Assembly: GCF_901447495.1 (NCBI RefSeq)
Contig: NZ_CABDWS010000019.1
Coordinates: forward strand, 1 to 45,287
Length of the DNA: 45,287 nt
DNA from: Haloimpatiens lingqiaonensis
GTDB lineage: Bacteria; Bacillota; Clostridia; Clostridiales; Clostridiaceae
Direction: 5' to 3'
In this document: in pieces, positions 32,620-41,263 of the stretch
Layout: each line of letters starts with the position of its first letter
Numbering within the stretch: position 1 is the first letter of the stretch
The notes under the pieces: model-generated
What the model was told of the DNA's origin: nothing
Seen by the model: only the letters and a program-made list of their open reading frames with translations
The model's database searches: none
Position numbers and translations under genes: made by a program

Positions 32620-33479
32620 ACCATGTCCTCCCTCACATTTACTATAACTGGAAAAATACACAATAAAGTATATGATATATAAAACAAAACACTTACTATA
32701 GATATGCTTTTATATCTTATAATAGGAAAAAACATTATTGTGTTAAATCCTAAATATGCTCCAATTAGTACAATTAATATATTTAAAGTTATGTAAATTA
32801 AACATTTCTTATCTCTAGAATCAAATCTGTATAAAGAAAAACTCGTTCTGCCTTTTAATCCATATCCCCTAGCTTTCATGGAGTCTGCTGTTTCAATACC
32901 ATTTTCAAGAGCCCAAGTTATCATTATGGATATTACTTTTACACCATTTCTTATCATACTAAAAATAGTACCTTGAGAGGCTCCCCTACCTATGGATTTT
33001 TGCCCTTCTTCAACTACCTTTAGTTGTGCTTTAAATTTAGGCACAAATCTTAATGTCATAGACAGCACTAGGGATAGTGCTGGTATAATGCTTCCAAATA
33101 AGTACATAAACTTATCTGAGGTCATAACTTTATGGTAACAAGAAAACCATATAAGTACTGATACAAACATTATACCCGCACCTACTCCGAATGCTATTGA
33201 TTCTAAAGTTATTCCATGATCATTTAAGAAAAACAGTGCTGTTTCTCCTTGGTGAACAAATAATGGATTTAGTATAGATATTGCTAATCCTATACACAAA
33301 GAAGAAAGCAAATTAAATTTTACTGCCTTACTGCCTCCCAAATACACAGAATATATAAAACTACATATTAATGATATTACAAGAAAAGCTGGATGCATAA
33401 AAAACATTGAAAATAAAATAACAGAAGTAAAATATGTGAAATTTATTATGGGGTGTAATCTTGAAAATGCATCACACAT
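32592..33479 (-). CDS. ECF transporter transmembrane coupling protein EcfT (CbiQ family), 295 aa
   Basis: EcfT couples ATP hydrolysis to S-component toppling. About five to six hydrophobic helices are seen (LVISLICSFIYSVYLGG near the N-terminus; IMFFPIIRYKSISIVSVLFY near the C-terminus). The family coupling motif Ala-Arg-Gly is in ETADSMKARGYGLKGRTSF (about residue 195). The N-terminus MCDAFSRLHPIINFTYF is typical of CbiQ proteins. The ATG at 33479 overlaps the stop of the preceding DUF4430 gene (TAATG), so translation is coupled. It is a dedicated T unit, suggesting a group I (single-substrate) ECF transporter. Confidence 0.9.
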   Translation of the reverse strand: MCDAFSRLHPIINFTYFTSVILFSMFFMHPAFLVISLICSFIYSVYLGGSKAVKFNLLSSLCIGLAISILNPLFVHQGETALFFLNDHGITLESIAFGVGAGIMFVSVLIWFSCYHKVMTSDKFMYLFGSIIPALSLVLSMTLRFVPKFKAQLKVVEEGQKSIGRGASQGTIFSMIRNGVKVISIMITWALENGIETADSMKARGYGLKGRTSFSLYRFDSRDKKCLIYITLNILIVLIGAYLGFNTIMFFPIIRYKSISIVSVLFYISYTLLCIFPVIVNVREDMVWKRLRSTI

Positions 33480-34450
33480 TATTTATCACCTATCCATTCA
33501 CACCCAACATCTCTTCCTAAGTCGCATGTGTATTCCCATTCTATATTATCTCCAGGTTTGAGAAGATATCTGCTACAGCCATAGTTTGGAAACCAACCAT
33601 TAACTTTGTACATCCATCCACTTAAAGCACCACAGTCAAATTCGTATAAGTTATGAATTCCTTTAATATAAACACTGTTATACATTGGGGTAAATTCGAA
33701 ATCCATGTGTATTCTGTTTCTGGCCATTTCTCTTGAAAGCACATTGTACACCGATTCTCCTTCGTAATATACGGCTCTTCTTCTTTTGTATATTACTCCA
33801 TCACTTGGAACCATGCATTCTTTTCCTTTACGCAAATCCCCCATATTGTTTAATATAGTGTTACATCTTACAGAGAGAATGCAATAATGGGCTCTACTAG
33901 GGTCTATCTTTACATCTTGAGGTTCAACCGGTGTTGGCATTCCCTCAGGAGTAGGGTCGGTCATATATTTATCTTTTTTAGTAGAGTCTGTATGCTTATT
34001 AGCCTTTGCAACTAATTCCGAATACTTACCATCGCTGGGATTTACTCCAGAAGTTGGCTTTTGAACTAAACTTCTATCTGCTTTATTTGGATCATCTTTT
34101 TTAAATTTGGGTCTTTCCTTGCTGTTCTTTGATGACTTGTTGCTTGAAGTTGATTTACTAGCTGCAGCTTCATTGGCCTTATTTACTACTTTACTAGCCT
34201 CGCTCTTAGCTTTCTCTTCAGCTTTTTCTTTCTCTTTATCAATTGGTTTTGATTTACTCTCCGAGTCCTGTTTACTTTCTTCAGGAACACTTGAAACTTC
34301 AGATTTTCCATTTTCCGCTATTTGAACGATTTTAGCAGCATTTTCAGCATGTTCATCTGGGGTTTCTATCTTAGCACGAACAACCATTAAACTTATACCC
34401 ATAAATATAGCTATTACAAAAGCTACTATAGATAATCGTTTTTTTAACAC
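33479..34450 (-). CDS. Membrane-anchored DUF4430 (transcobalamin beta-domain-like) protein, 323 aa
   Basis: One N-terminal anchor or signal helix (about 7-25) is followed by a 150-residue Lys/Glu/Ser-rich linker (for example DKEKEKAEEKAKSEASKVV) that can span the wall. A DUF4430 domain follows (about 190-320): CILSVRCNTILNNMGDL, YYEGESVYNVLSREM, and the hallmark ALSGWMYKVNGWFPNYGCS with LLKPGDNIEWEYT. DUF4430 (Pfam PF14478) is the beta domain that binds cobalamin in animal transcobalamin and intrinsic factor. It is coupled to ecfT by a 1-nt overlap, so it is likely the capture protein closest to the transporter. Ligand binding is inferred. Confidence 0.82.
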   Translation of the reverse strand: MLKKRLSIVAFVIAIFMGISLMVVRAKIETPDEHAENAAKIVQIAENGKSEVSSVPEESKQDSESKSKPIDKEKEKAEEKAKSEASKVVNKANEAAASKSTSSNKSSKNSKERPKFKKDDPNKADRSLVQKPTSGVNPSDGKYSELVAKANKHTDSTKKDKYMTDPTPEGMPTPVEPQDVKIDPSRAHYCILSVRCNTILNNMGDLRKGKECMVPSDGVIYKRRRAVYYEGESVYNVLSREMARNRIHMDFEFTPMYNSVYIKGIHNLYEFDCGALSGWMYKVNGWFPNYGCSRYLLKPGDNIEWEYTCDLGRDVGCEWIGDK

Positions 34451-34544
34451 TACACTACACCTACCTTACTAATTTAATATATTTCCAAATTTTTTAATTT
34501 AAAAATTATTAACCTTCTCTAAAACTTTTTTGCTTTTGTTTTAT

Positions 34545-34667
34545 CTAAAAGTTGTTAATAAAAGTTGTTAACCGTCCCCAAGTTTTTCTGTTTTTTGTTT
34601 TATCTAAAAGTTGTTAACTGTCCCCCAGTTTCTTCTCTTTCTTCTCTAAAAGTTGTTAACTGTCCCC
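34545..34667 (-). repeat. Array of three GGGGAC(A/G)GTTAA motifs between two operon genes
   Basis: TTAAC(C/T)GTCCCC at 34568-34579, 34614-34625 and 34656-34667, in units of 42-46 bp containing TTATCTAAAAGTTG. The array ends 11 bp from the stop of the surface-protein gene at 34679, inside the corrinoid operon. Confidence 0.85.
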
Positions 34668-34678
34668 CAGGTTTTTGT

Positions 34679-37261
34679 TTACCTTTTCTTTAAAACCAAC
34701 ACTAGTGCTCCACTGCAAATAAATAAAACAGTAACAAGTATAGGTTTTGAATTATCTCCTGTTTTAGGAGTTTCTATATTTGTATTGTCTGTATCTGAAG
34801 TTCCTTCTTTATCAGTTCCGTTTTGTGAATCATCTAATTGTGCTTTTGAATCTGTACCTGTTTTAAGCTTAGAATCTGCACTAATGAAATAATCTGAGCA
34901 ATGATCAATTTCAAATGTTGCTTTTCCATCTTTCACAGCTATTTCATTAACTAATTCAGCCTTTGCTGTTTTTTCATTGAAATAGTATAAATAATAATTT
35001 CCATCTTTCAAATCAACTTCGATAGTTATTTTTGCTTTTCCTGGCAACTTACCTTCATGTGAAAAGCTTAAAACAACAGCATCTTTTGCCATATCTTTAA
35101 TTTTTCCATAGTTTTCAGATGTAAATGAAATCTTTGTATTAAAACTAATTTCTGGGTCTGTAATTTCATTTCCCTTAAAGCTTATTGAATAACCTTTGCC
35201 CTCTACAGTTTTATCATTAAAGGTATAAACTTCATCAGAACCCATTATATTTTTAAATACATCGTTTACAATCGTCTTATTATTTTCAAGTTCACTTATT
35301 ACTTTTTCTGCAAATAAAACATCATTATAGTTTTTAACATGCTTTCTATCTTTTTCATTAAGTTTTTGGTATTCAGCCTTTAACTCCAAAACAGCCTTTT
35401 TATCCTTTAAAGTTACATTCATAGGATATATTTCACTAAAAATTCTATTATCAAGTTCTCTTACCTTAGCTTCAATTTCTTCTATCTTTTTCATTAATGA
35501 CTCTAATTTTTCACAGCCAGCTTTCTTATCTGGTAAATCTGGTAATGATTTTAGAGCAATTAAAAGTTGAGAAACATTATTTTTATCATCAAGTCCAATA
35601 TCACTTGGTAATCTGTCAATATTATCTAAAATTAATTTTAGTTTAGCGAGATTTTCTTTTTCTAATTCTTCTTTAAGTTCCTTAAGTTTCTTATTTGCAT
35701 TATTCAATTTTTCAATATTTGTTACCTTTTTCTTGTCAGTATCGCTTAGTTTATTAAACTTATCATTTATTTCTACTATTTTTTTCTCATCAGCTAATGT
35801 AATTTTTTCTGGAAGATTATTTATAGCATTTATTACATCATTTACCATAGCTTCATCTGATACCATAATATTAATTTCATATTTTTTTACTTCATTTTGT
35901 CTATTTTTTATTTCAATCTGTATTTTTTCTCCATCTACGGCCTTTATTTCAGAATTTACTGGTATACTGCTTGTATCATAAGGACCCATTGGTATATTTA
36001 CGAAGCTAAAACTCTTTACATTGGATGGAATTTCAAGAGAATAGCTTTGCTTATCTTTATCAAGGGCTATGTTGTAATTATTTCCATTGCCCTTTATAAT
36101 GAATTCCTTTTGATTGGTTTCTGAACGAAAATCATATAGGTTTCTCATATTATTTCTTAAACGCCAGTAAGATACCAAACCATAAAGTGTCTGTTCTGTT
36201 GCCATACTATTTGATGCATCAGGTTTAGAGCTTGGATTTTCAGGATCATATTTATATGAGTGTAAAAATCCTCCGTCTCTATCATTTCTATATTTCATTA
36301 TTCCATCAATTAATGTTTTTCCATTTTTTATAAATCTTGAATCTTTCTCGCAGTCAATTCCAACAGAACACAATGCAGTAAGAATTTGAACCGTACTTTC
36401 TACATTTTCAGTTCCCCAACTAAAATAATCACCATCATTATTTTGTCTTTTACCCATTAAGTCCAGACCTTCATCTATAATTTGCTTTATAGTTTTACTG
36501 CACTCTATATAATTTCCTTGTGCATCCTTAATGTGTTTTGATTTATATGTGTACACTTTATCACTGTTATAATATGGTGCTAAGGCTTGTATAGACATGC
36601 CTGTTATATCTATATCAGATACCTCTCCCCAAAGGGCAAATCCACCATCTGCTAATTGTTCCTCAAGTATTGCTTTTATGATATCATCTCTTGTATATTT
36701 AGCTCCATCTGGGACCTCGTATCTCATACTATCCATTGAAATAAGGGCCCAAATAGCTCCATTTATACCCTGTCCCTTAATTCCTCTTTTTGTAACACAA
36801 TTATAACTACCATCTGCAATTAAATTTATAGGCTTGCCATTTGGATCAGTTCCAATTTTTGTAGGATCTCCACCCATAGCAAGAACTGCCAAAGAAATTC
36901 TATGCCACTCAGTACCTTTCACAGGGTGTAATTTACCTCTATCCTTATATCTTTCAGTAATATTTTTTTCTATGGCAGAAAGATATGCAGCATAATCATC
37001 TTTATATCCATATCTTCCAATACCTATTGGAAACCAATCACCAGGTGTGGTTCCTGCCATCTTTAAGAATTCAGGATTTAATAGTTTTTCATTTCCTTGC
37101 TTTGCCCATTTTATTATTCCTTCAATAGTTTCTTCTAGCTTTGCATTAGAAATAGAATTAACTTTTGCTTCCTTTGCAAAAACATTAGTAGTCATTCCAA
37201 GTATCATAAATATTGAAAGCATAATACTTAGTAACCTTTGTTTAATTTTCAAAACATACAC
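34679..37261 (-). CDS. Sortase-anchored surface protein with terpenoid-cyclase-like alpha/alpha barrel, 860 aa
   Basis: Signal peptide 1-28 (cleavage near NVFA/KEA). Residues about 35-370 have prenyltransferase/squalene-oxidase-like repeats: EEQLADGGFALWGEVSD, GKRQNNDGDYFSWGTENVES and DRDGGFLHSY with NSMATEQTLYGLVSYWR. This is the fold of the alpha domain in transcobalamin and intrinsic factor. Residues about 465-670 hold three helical modules (INNLPEKITLADEKKIVEIN), a beta-rich region follows, and the C-terminus has a TPKTG sorting signal (831) plus membrane helix and KKR. The TPKTG motif matches the (S/P/T)PxTG type used by clostridial class B sortases. ATG 37261 follows AGAGGGG. Sortase gene directly upstream. 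A role in corrinoid capture is inferred from fold and riboswitch context. Confidence 0.82.
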   Translation of the reverse strand: MYVLKIKQRLLSIMLSIFMILGMTTNVFAKEAKVNSISNAKLEETIEGIIKWAKQGNEKLLNPEFLKMAGTTPGDWFPIGIGRYGYKDDYAAYLSAIEKNITERYKDRGKLHPVKGTEWHRISLAVLAMGGDPTKIGTDPNGKPINLIADGSYNCVTKRGIKGQGINGAIWALISMDSMRYEVPDGAKYTRDDIIKAILEEQLADGGFALWGEVSDIDITGMSIQALAPYYNSDKVYTYKSKHIKDAQGNYIECSKTIKQIIDEGLDLMGKRQNNDGDYFSWGTENVESTVQILTALCSVGIDCEKDSRFIKNGKTLIDGIMKYRNDRDGGFLHSYKYDPENPSSKPDASNSMATEQTLYGLVSYWRLRNNMRNLYDFRSETNQKEFIIKGNGNNYNIALDKDKQSYSLEIPSNVKSFSFVNIPMGPYDTSSIPVNSEIKAVDGEKIQIEIKNRQNEVKKYEINIMVSDEAMVNDVINAINNLPEKITLADEKKIVEINDKFNKLSDTDKKKVTNIEKLNNANKKLKELKEELEKENLAKLKLILDNIDRLPSDIGLDDKNNVSQLLIALKSLPDLPDKKAGCEKLESLMKKIEEIEAKVRELDNRIFSEIYPMNVTLKDKKAVLELKAEYQKLNEKDRKHVKNYNDVLFAEKVISELENNKTIVNDVFKNIMGSDEVYTFNDKTVEGKGYSISFKGNEITDPEISFNTKISFTSENYGKIKDMAKDAVVLSFSHEGKLPGKAKITIEVDLKDGNYYLYYFNEKTAKAELVNEIAVKDGKATFEIDHCSDYFISADSKLKTGTDSKAQLDDSQNGTDKEGTSDTDNTNIETPKTGDNSKPILVTVLFICSGALVLVLKKR

Positions 37262-37315
37262 TTCCCCTCTAATTTATTGCTATGTCAACACAAAAATGTA
37301 TTAATTATGCCCCTA

Positions 37316-38074
37316 TTATTCAGCTTTAATTAACTTTCCTTGAACTACAAGCCTAGCATTTTCCCACTCATATGCACAGGTAGACAAAGTAATCATTGTA
37401 TCCTTACAATTAAATTCAACATCTTTAAAATACAATGCTGAGCTTTTGATTAATTTTAAATAATTGCTCAATTCTTCATCATTATGAAAATAAATTTTTC
37501 TATAATCAAAGTCTGAATTTACAACAAAAACAGAGAAAATTTCAAATTTATATTCTTTAGGAAGAATAACTAAGTCTACCATTGGATTATTCTTACAGAA
37601 CTCTTCCTTTTTAAAAAGTTTTAAATCTGCAAACATGCTTCCATCCTTCATGTTATGTCCATATAAAATTATGTTCTGTCCAGCTAGGCTATTATTGTTC
37701 AATTTATTTCTGTAATCAATAAAAATAGTTCCATACTTACTTTTATTCTTTTTAATATCATGTTTAATATAGAATTCATTATTATCACATTGAACTATTG
37801 GATAGTTAATTTTACTGTTGTTAATCTTTATAATCCCTTTTATATCACTATTTATATGGGTTAAGCTTTGCATAACATCGCTGTTTTCACTCTTATTGTT
37901 TGAGCCATTTTTGATTATTTGAGAAAGTTTTTTAGATAAATCATCATTTAATTTTTTATTATAGTAATATTCATATCCCATATAAACAAGGCTTGCTGCC
38001 GAAAGGACAAAAGCTATTAGTGCAATTAAAAATACCAGCTTTCTACCTTTCTTAACCTCTCGCTCAAATATCAT
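37316..38074 (-). CDS. Class B sortase, 252 aa
   Basis: A membrane-bound transpeptidase that links surface proteins to peptidoglycan. One N-terminal membrane helix (about 12-33). The catalytic triad is visible: His140 in LYGHNMKDGSMF, Cys233 in TLSTC and Arg241 in ENARLVV. TLSTC and the 'YGHNMKDGSMFADL' pattern are class B features. The start is the ATG at 38074 (MIFEREVKKG), preceded by GAAAGGGG; a TTG 18 nt upstream lies before the SD. It sits between the two proteins carrying TPKTG signals, so it is probably dedicated to them, as SrtB is to iron-regulated haem uptake proteins in other Firmicutes. Confidence 0.93.
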   Translation of the reverse strand: MIFEREVKKGRKLVFLIALIAFVLSAASLVYMGYEYYYNKKLNDDLSKKLSQIIKNGSNNKSENSDVMQSLTHINSDIKGIIKINNSKINYPIVQCDNNEFYIKHDIKKNKSKYGTIFIDYRNKLNNNSLAGQNIILYGHNMKDGSMFADLKLFKKEEFCKNNPMVDLVILPKEYKFEIFSVFVVNSDFDYRKIYFHNDEELSNYLKLIKSSALYFKDVEFNCKDTMITLSTCAYEWENARLVVQGKLIKAE

Positions 38075-38175
38075 ATTTAACCCCTTTCTCAAAACTAATC
38101 AAAAATCTTTGCTCTATATTTCTTTTGTTCTATATTTCTTTAGGACACCAAAGTTTTTATTATAAATTTATATTT

Positions 38176-40644
38176 TTATTGTAATTTTTTCTTTTTTGAA
38201 ACACTCAAAACTACTAATGCTACTAAAGCTGTAGTAAACACAATGCTCATCATAAGAATAGGTGACTTATCACCAGTTTTAGGTGTTTCTGCAATTTCTT
38301 CTGATTTAGTTGTGTTTTCAGTTTCTGCAGTTTTATCTGTTTTAGGTGTCTCTAGCGTTTCACCTGGTTTTTGTGTTATATCTTTGCCCTGATTATCTAC
38401 TGGCTTAGTACTTAATTTAGGAACTGTAACTTTACATGTAGCAGTGAACTTGCCAACTTTTGCAGTAATAACTGCCTCCCCTGCTTTTAAAGCTGTTACC
38501 TTTCCATCTTTTACAGTTACAACCGTATCATCGGAACTTGTCCATTGTACAGTTTTATCATCTGTGGTATTTTCTTCTTTATAAATAACTATTAAATTTT
38601 CTTGTGCACTTTTATCTAATACTAAAGATGTAATGTTAAGTGATATACCAGTCAAAGGAATTTTTAAATCTTGAATTTTTTTAATTGCATTATTTAACTT
38701 TTCAGCATTTGTCACCTTTTTCTGATCACTAACACTTAATTCATCAAATTCTTTCTTTATTTCCATGACCTTTTCTTCATCTTTTAATGTAACCTCTTCT
38801 GGTAAACTATCTATATCTTTTATTATTTTTTGTAAATTTTTATTAAGCTCTTCAATCTTTTCTATTGCTTTGTTTAACTTTTCAGCATTTGTTACCTTTT
38901 TCTTATCAGCGCTGCTTAACATATCAAATTGCTTCTTTATTTCCATAACTTTTTCTTCATCATCTAATATAATATTTTCTGGTAAATTATCTATATCTTT
39001 TATTAACTTCTTTACAACTCCATTAAGTTCTTCAATCTTTTTAATTGCATTGTTTAGTTTTTCAACATTTGTTATACCTTTCTGCACATCACTACTTAAC
39101 TTATCAAAGTTTGCCTTTACTGCCATAACCTTTTCCTGGTCATCTAATGTGATGTTCTCTGGTAAATTATCTATCTCTTCTATTACAAGCTCTTGAATCT
39201 TTTTAATTGCATTGTTTAACTTTTCAGCATTTGTCACTTTTTTCTGATCACTAACACTTAATTTATCAAATGCTATCTTCACTTCCATAACTTTTTCTTC
39301 ATCTTTTAATGTAATATCTTCTGGTAAATTATCTATCTCTTTTATTACATTCTGTAAAATTTCTTTTAGTTCTTCAATTTTCTTAATGGCATTATTTAAC
39401 TTTTCAATATTTGTTATTTCCTTTTGAGCATCGGTAGTTAGTTTATCAAAATTCTCTTTTATTTTCATAACTTTTTCTTGGTCATCTAATGTAATGTTTT
39501 GTGGTAAATTTTCTATATCTTTGATAACAAGTTTTTGTAGTTCAAATTCTTTTATAACTTTATCTAATTTCATAGAAATTTCATCTACAGACTTTTGCGT
39601 AGCATCTAATTGAACAGCTATTTTATTTGCCTCGTCATATACTGACTTAACCCAAGCTTTTTTTAATATTTCTCCTTTATTCTTTGCAGAATTTATAGAA
39701 GAAATTACTGACATCAATCTATCTTTATTAGACACCTCGTAATAGTCAGTGTTTGAACCACCCATGGCATAGCCGCCACCTATATCTGCACCATAGCCAT
39801 ATAAAGTGAATTGTACACGAATTACATCTCCATCAACTGGATAAGAATCAGCAAAGCCTACATTTGGAAATACATTATTTAGAGCATACATCCAACCAGA
39901 CATATATGTGTAATCAAACTCCCCTAAGCATTTAGGATCATATAATTCATCTGTGGGCCAGTTTCCCTTATCTTCTAAAATTTTCTTTAGTCTTTCAGGC
40001 ACTTTATCCTCAATATTCACAGGAGGATTTAAAGGTTGTATTTTATCTTCATCTTTACATCCATAATCAAGTTCTCCCCCATCTCCTATTGTAGATAGAT
40101 AAAAACTGCTCTCTAATTTTCCAGTACGGTTATAGGAATAACCATGTTCAGTTAAAAGTCGATCTAATGCTTGCGCTGAATTCTCTCCTTCATAAATAGG
40201 AACCTTTGTAGGTTCAATTATAAAACCTCTGCCAATGGTCAATCCTTCCACTGTCCAAGTGGCGTAACCAATCAATTCTCCCTTAGCAGCTTTTTTATAT
40301 ATAATGTTATAGGTTTTAGTTGCTTCGATATCACCTGAAAAGGCTCTTACAACAACTGTATTTTTACCCTCTTGAGTAAATTTAAGCGTATAGCTTGTTT
40401 TATTTTGGTCATCCCAGTTTTGATTTACCTTTTCTCCATTTAGGGTAACTTCACTTGATATTTTTTGTCCATCTAATCTAGCAATAACATCAAAGGTTTT
40501 TTTACTACCTTTTAGTGTAACCCCATCAGTTAATGTGGTTTCTAAAGAAATCTGCCCTTTTTCAGCCGCATAGACTGATGGTGGAACTGCTATTATCATC
40601 ATGAACAATGATAGCAACAGCGCCACAACTTTCTTAAGTTTCAT
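38176..40644 (-). CDS. Sortase-anchored surface protein with DUF4430 and helical repeats, 822 aa
   Basis: Signal peptide 1-26 (cleavage after SVYA). Residues about 30-115 look like a beta-sandwich. A DUF4430 domain follows (about 120-285; NSAQALDRLLTEHGYSYN and YMSGWMYALNNVFPNVGFAD). Five helical repeats of about 58 residues (EIDNLPENITLDDQEKVMAV type, about 365-665) form a probable stalk. A Big2-type Ig domain (about 668-745; VQWTSSDDTVVTVKDGKVTA) precedes a TPKTG sorting signal (787), membrane helix and KKKK tail. The helical modules match those of the 860-aa partner. First gene after the cobalamin riboswitch; likely the outermost cobalamin-binding subunit. ATG 40644 follows a GGGGGG-type SD. 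Confidence 0.85.
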   Translation of the reverse strand: MKLKKVVALLLSLFMMIIAVPPSVYAAEKGQISLETTLTDGVTLKGSKKTFDVIARLDGQKISSEVTLNGEKVNQNWDDQNKTSYTLKFTQEGKNTVVVRAFSGDIEATKTYNIIYKKAAKGELIGYATWTVEGLTIGRGFIIEPTKVPIYEGENSAQALDRLLTEHGYSYNRTGKLESSFYLSTIGDGGELDYGCKDEDKIQPLNPPVNIEDKVPERLKKILEDKGNWPTDELYDPKCLGEFDYTYMSGWMYALNNVFPNVGFADSYPVDGDVIRVQFTLYGYGADIGGGYAMGGSNTDYYEVSNKDRLMSVISSINSAKNKGEILKKAWVKSVYDEANKIAVQLDATQKSVDEISMKLDKVIKEFELQKLVIKDIENLPQNITLDDQEKVMKIKENFDKLTTDAQKEITNIEKLNNAIKKIEELKEILQNVIKEIDNLPEDITLKDEEKVMEVKIAFDKLSVSDQKKVTNAEKLNNAIKKIQELVIEEIDNLPENITLDDQEKVMAVKANFDKLSSDVQKGITNVEKLNNAIKKIEELNGVVKKLIKDIDNLPENIILDDEEKVMEIKKQFDMLSSADKKKVTNAEKLNKAIEKIEELNKNLQKIIKDIDSLPEEVTLKDEEKVMEIKKEFDELSVSDQKKVTNAEKLNNAIKKIQDLKIPLTGISLNITSLVLDKSAQENLIVIYKEENTTDDKTVQWTSSDDTVVTVKDGKVTALKAGEAVITAKVGKFTATCKVTVPKLSTKPVDNQGKDITQKPGETLETPKTDKTAETENTTKSEEIAETPKTGDKSPILMMSIVFTTALVALVVLSVSKKKKLQ

Positions 40645-40675
40645 TTCATATTCCCCCCTATAAAAATCTAAATTA

Positions 40676-40809
40676 TAAACAGAGCTCTTAGCTTCAGATG
40701 GAGTTTTTACTCCAACTGAAGGTTAGAGATCGTTATCCAGGGACGTAGCTGCCGTTATCTCCCACTTTGTTAGAAGTGGGAGTGTTACGGCAGGTAGTCA
40801 TGGGATAAA
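40676..40809 (-). repeat. 134-bp structured repeat element, copy 3 (corrinoid operon leader)
   Basis: Second nearly identical copy of the element at 27341-27474, in the same orientation relative to the downstream gene. It lies between the riboswitch terminator (40811-40842) and the first coding sequence (start 40644), so it is transcribed as 5' UTR whenever the riboswitch permits read-through. Same two-hairpin fold. Confidence 0.88.
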
Positions 40810-40810
40810 T

Positions 40811-40842
40811 AAAAAAAAGAGAACCACAATTCGGTTCTCTTT
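40811..40842 (-). terminator. Intrinsic terminator of the cobalamin riboswitch
   Basis: AGAGAACC pairs with GGTTCTCT (40818-40825 with 40833-40840) and is followed on minus by T8 and TATTT. A second hairpin upstream in the transcript, AATAAGTATT/AATACTTATT (about 40877-40902), may be an antiterminator or spacer structure. Confidence 0.85.
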
Positions 40843-40954
40843 TAAACAGATTATTAAAAAATTAATTGTAAACAATAAGTATTCTCAATAATACTTATTA
40901 CTTGCACAAAAATAATCAAGCTAAAATCCCACCGATATTGCTTAATAAAAAAAC

Positions 40955-41115
40955 ATAAGGCAGGTCTCCTGACTTGAAATCATCCTACTAACTTAAAGTC
41001 TTCCCAGTTTTACCAGTGACTAAGAACATTAAAATATGTTCTTTTATAAGTTTTCGTCTTTCTCACAGTAGCGGGGGCTGTTATGGTCTTTCACCATATT
41101 CCCTTTTAATGTACG
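40955..41115 (-). promoter_or_regulatory. Cobalamin riboswitch (class with B12 box)
   Basis: On minus the conserved blocks occur in order: AAAAGGGAA, GGTGAAA, ACAGCCCCCGCTACTGTGA (B12 box), GTCACTG, GGGAAGACTTTAAG and GTCAGGAGACCTGCC. All are canonical for the adenosylcobalamin-type aptamer; the peripheral arm (AAGAACATATTTTAATGTTCTT) forms an extra stem. It precedes the terminator at 40811 and the seven-gene locus ending at 29270, which should be expressed when corrinoid is scarce. Confidence 0.97.
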
Positions 41116-41166
41116 TTTTAATGTACAACCCTACATTTGACTATTTAATTTTAATCATTCAAGTTC

Positions 41167-41195
41167 ATTATATATCTTATGTATCCATAATACAA
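41167..41195 (-). promoter_or_regulatory. Promoter of the cobalamin-riboswitch transcript
   Basis: On minus, TTGTAT (41195-41190) and TATAAT (41172-41167) are separated by 17 bp. Transcription would start about 45 nt before the aptamer. Confidence 0.7.
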
Positions 41196-41263
41196 TATAT
41201 TTTGAAATATTTATCTTTTATGTTTTTTCAATGACATTATTGGAAATTTAAATAGAGAAAACT

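Noticed and set aside
41016-41234. 72-codon plus-strand ORF
   Set aside because: It is antisense to the cobalamin riboswitch and its promoter; conservation there is explained by the RNA.
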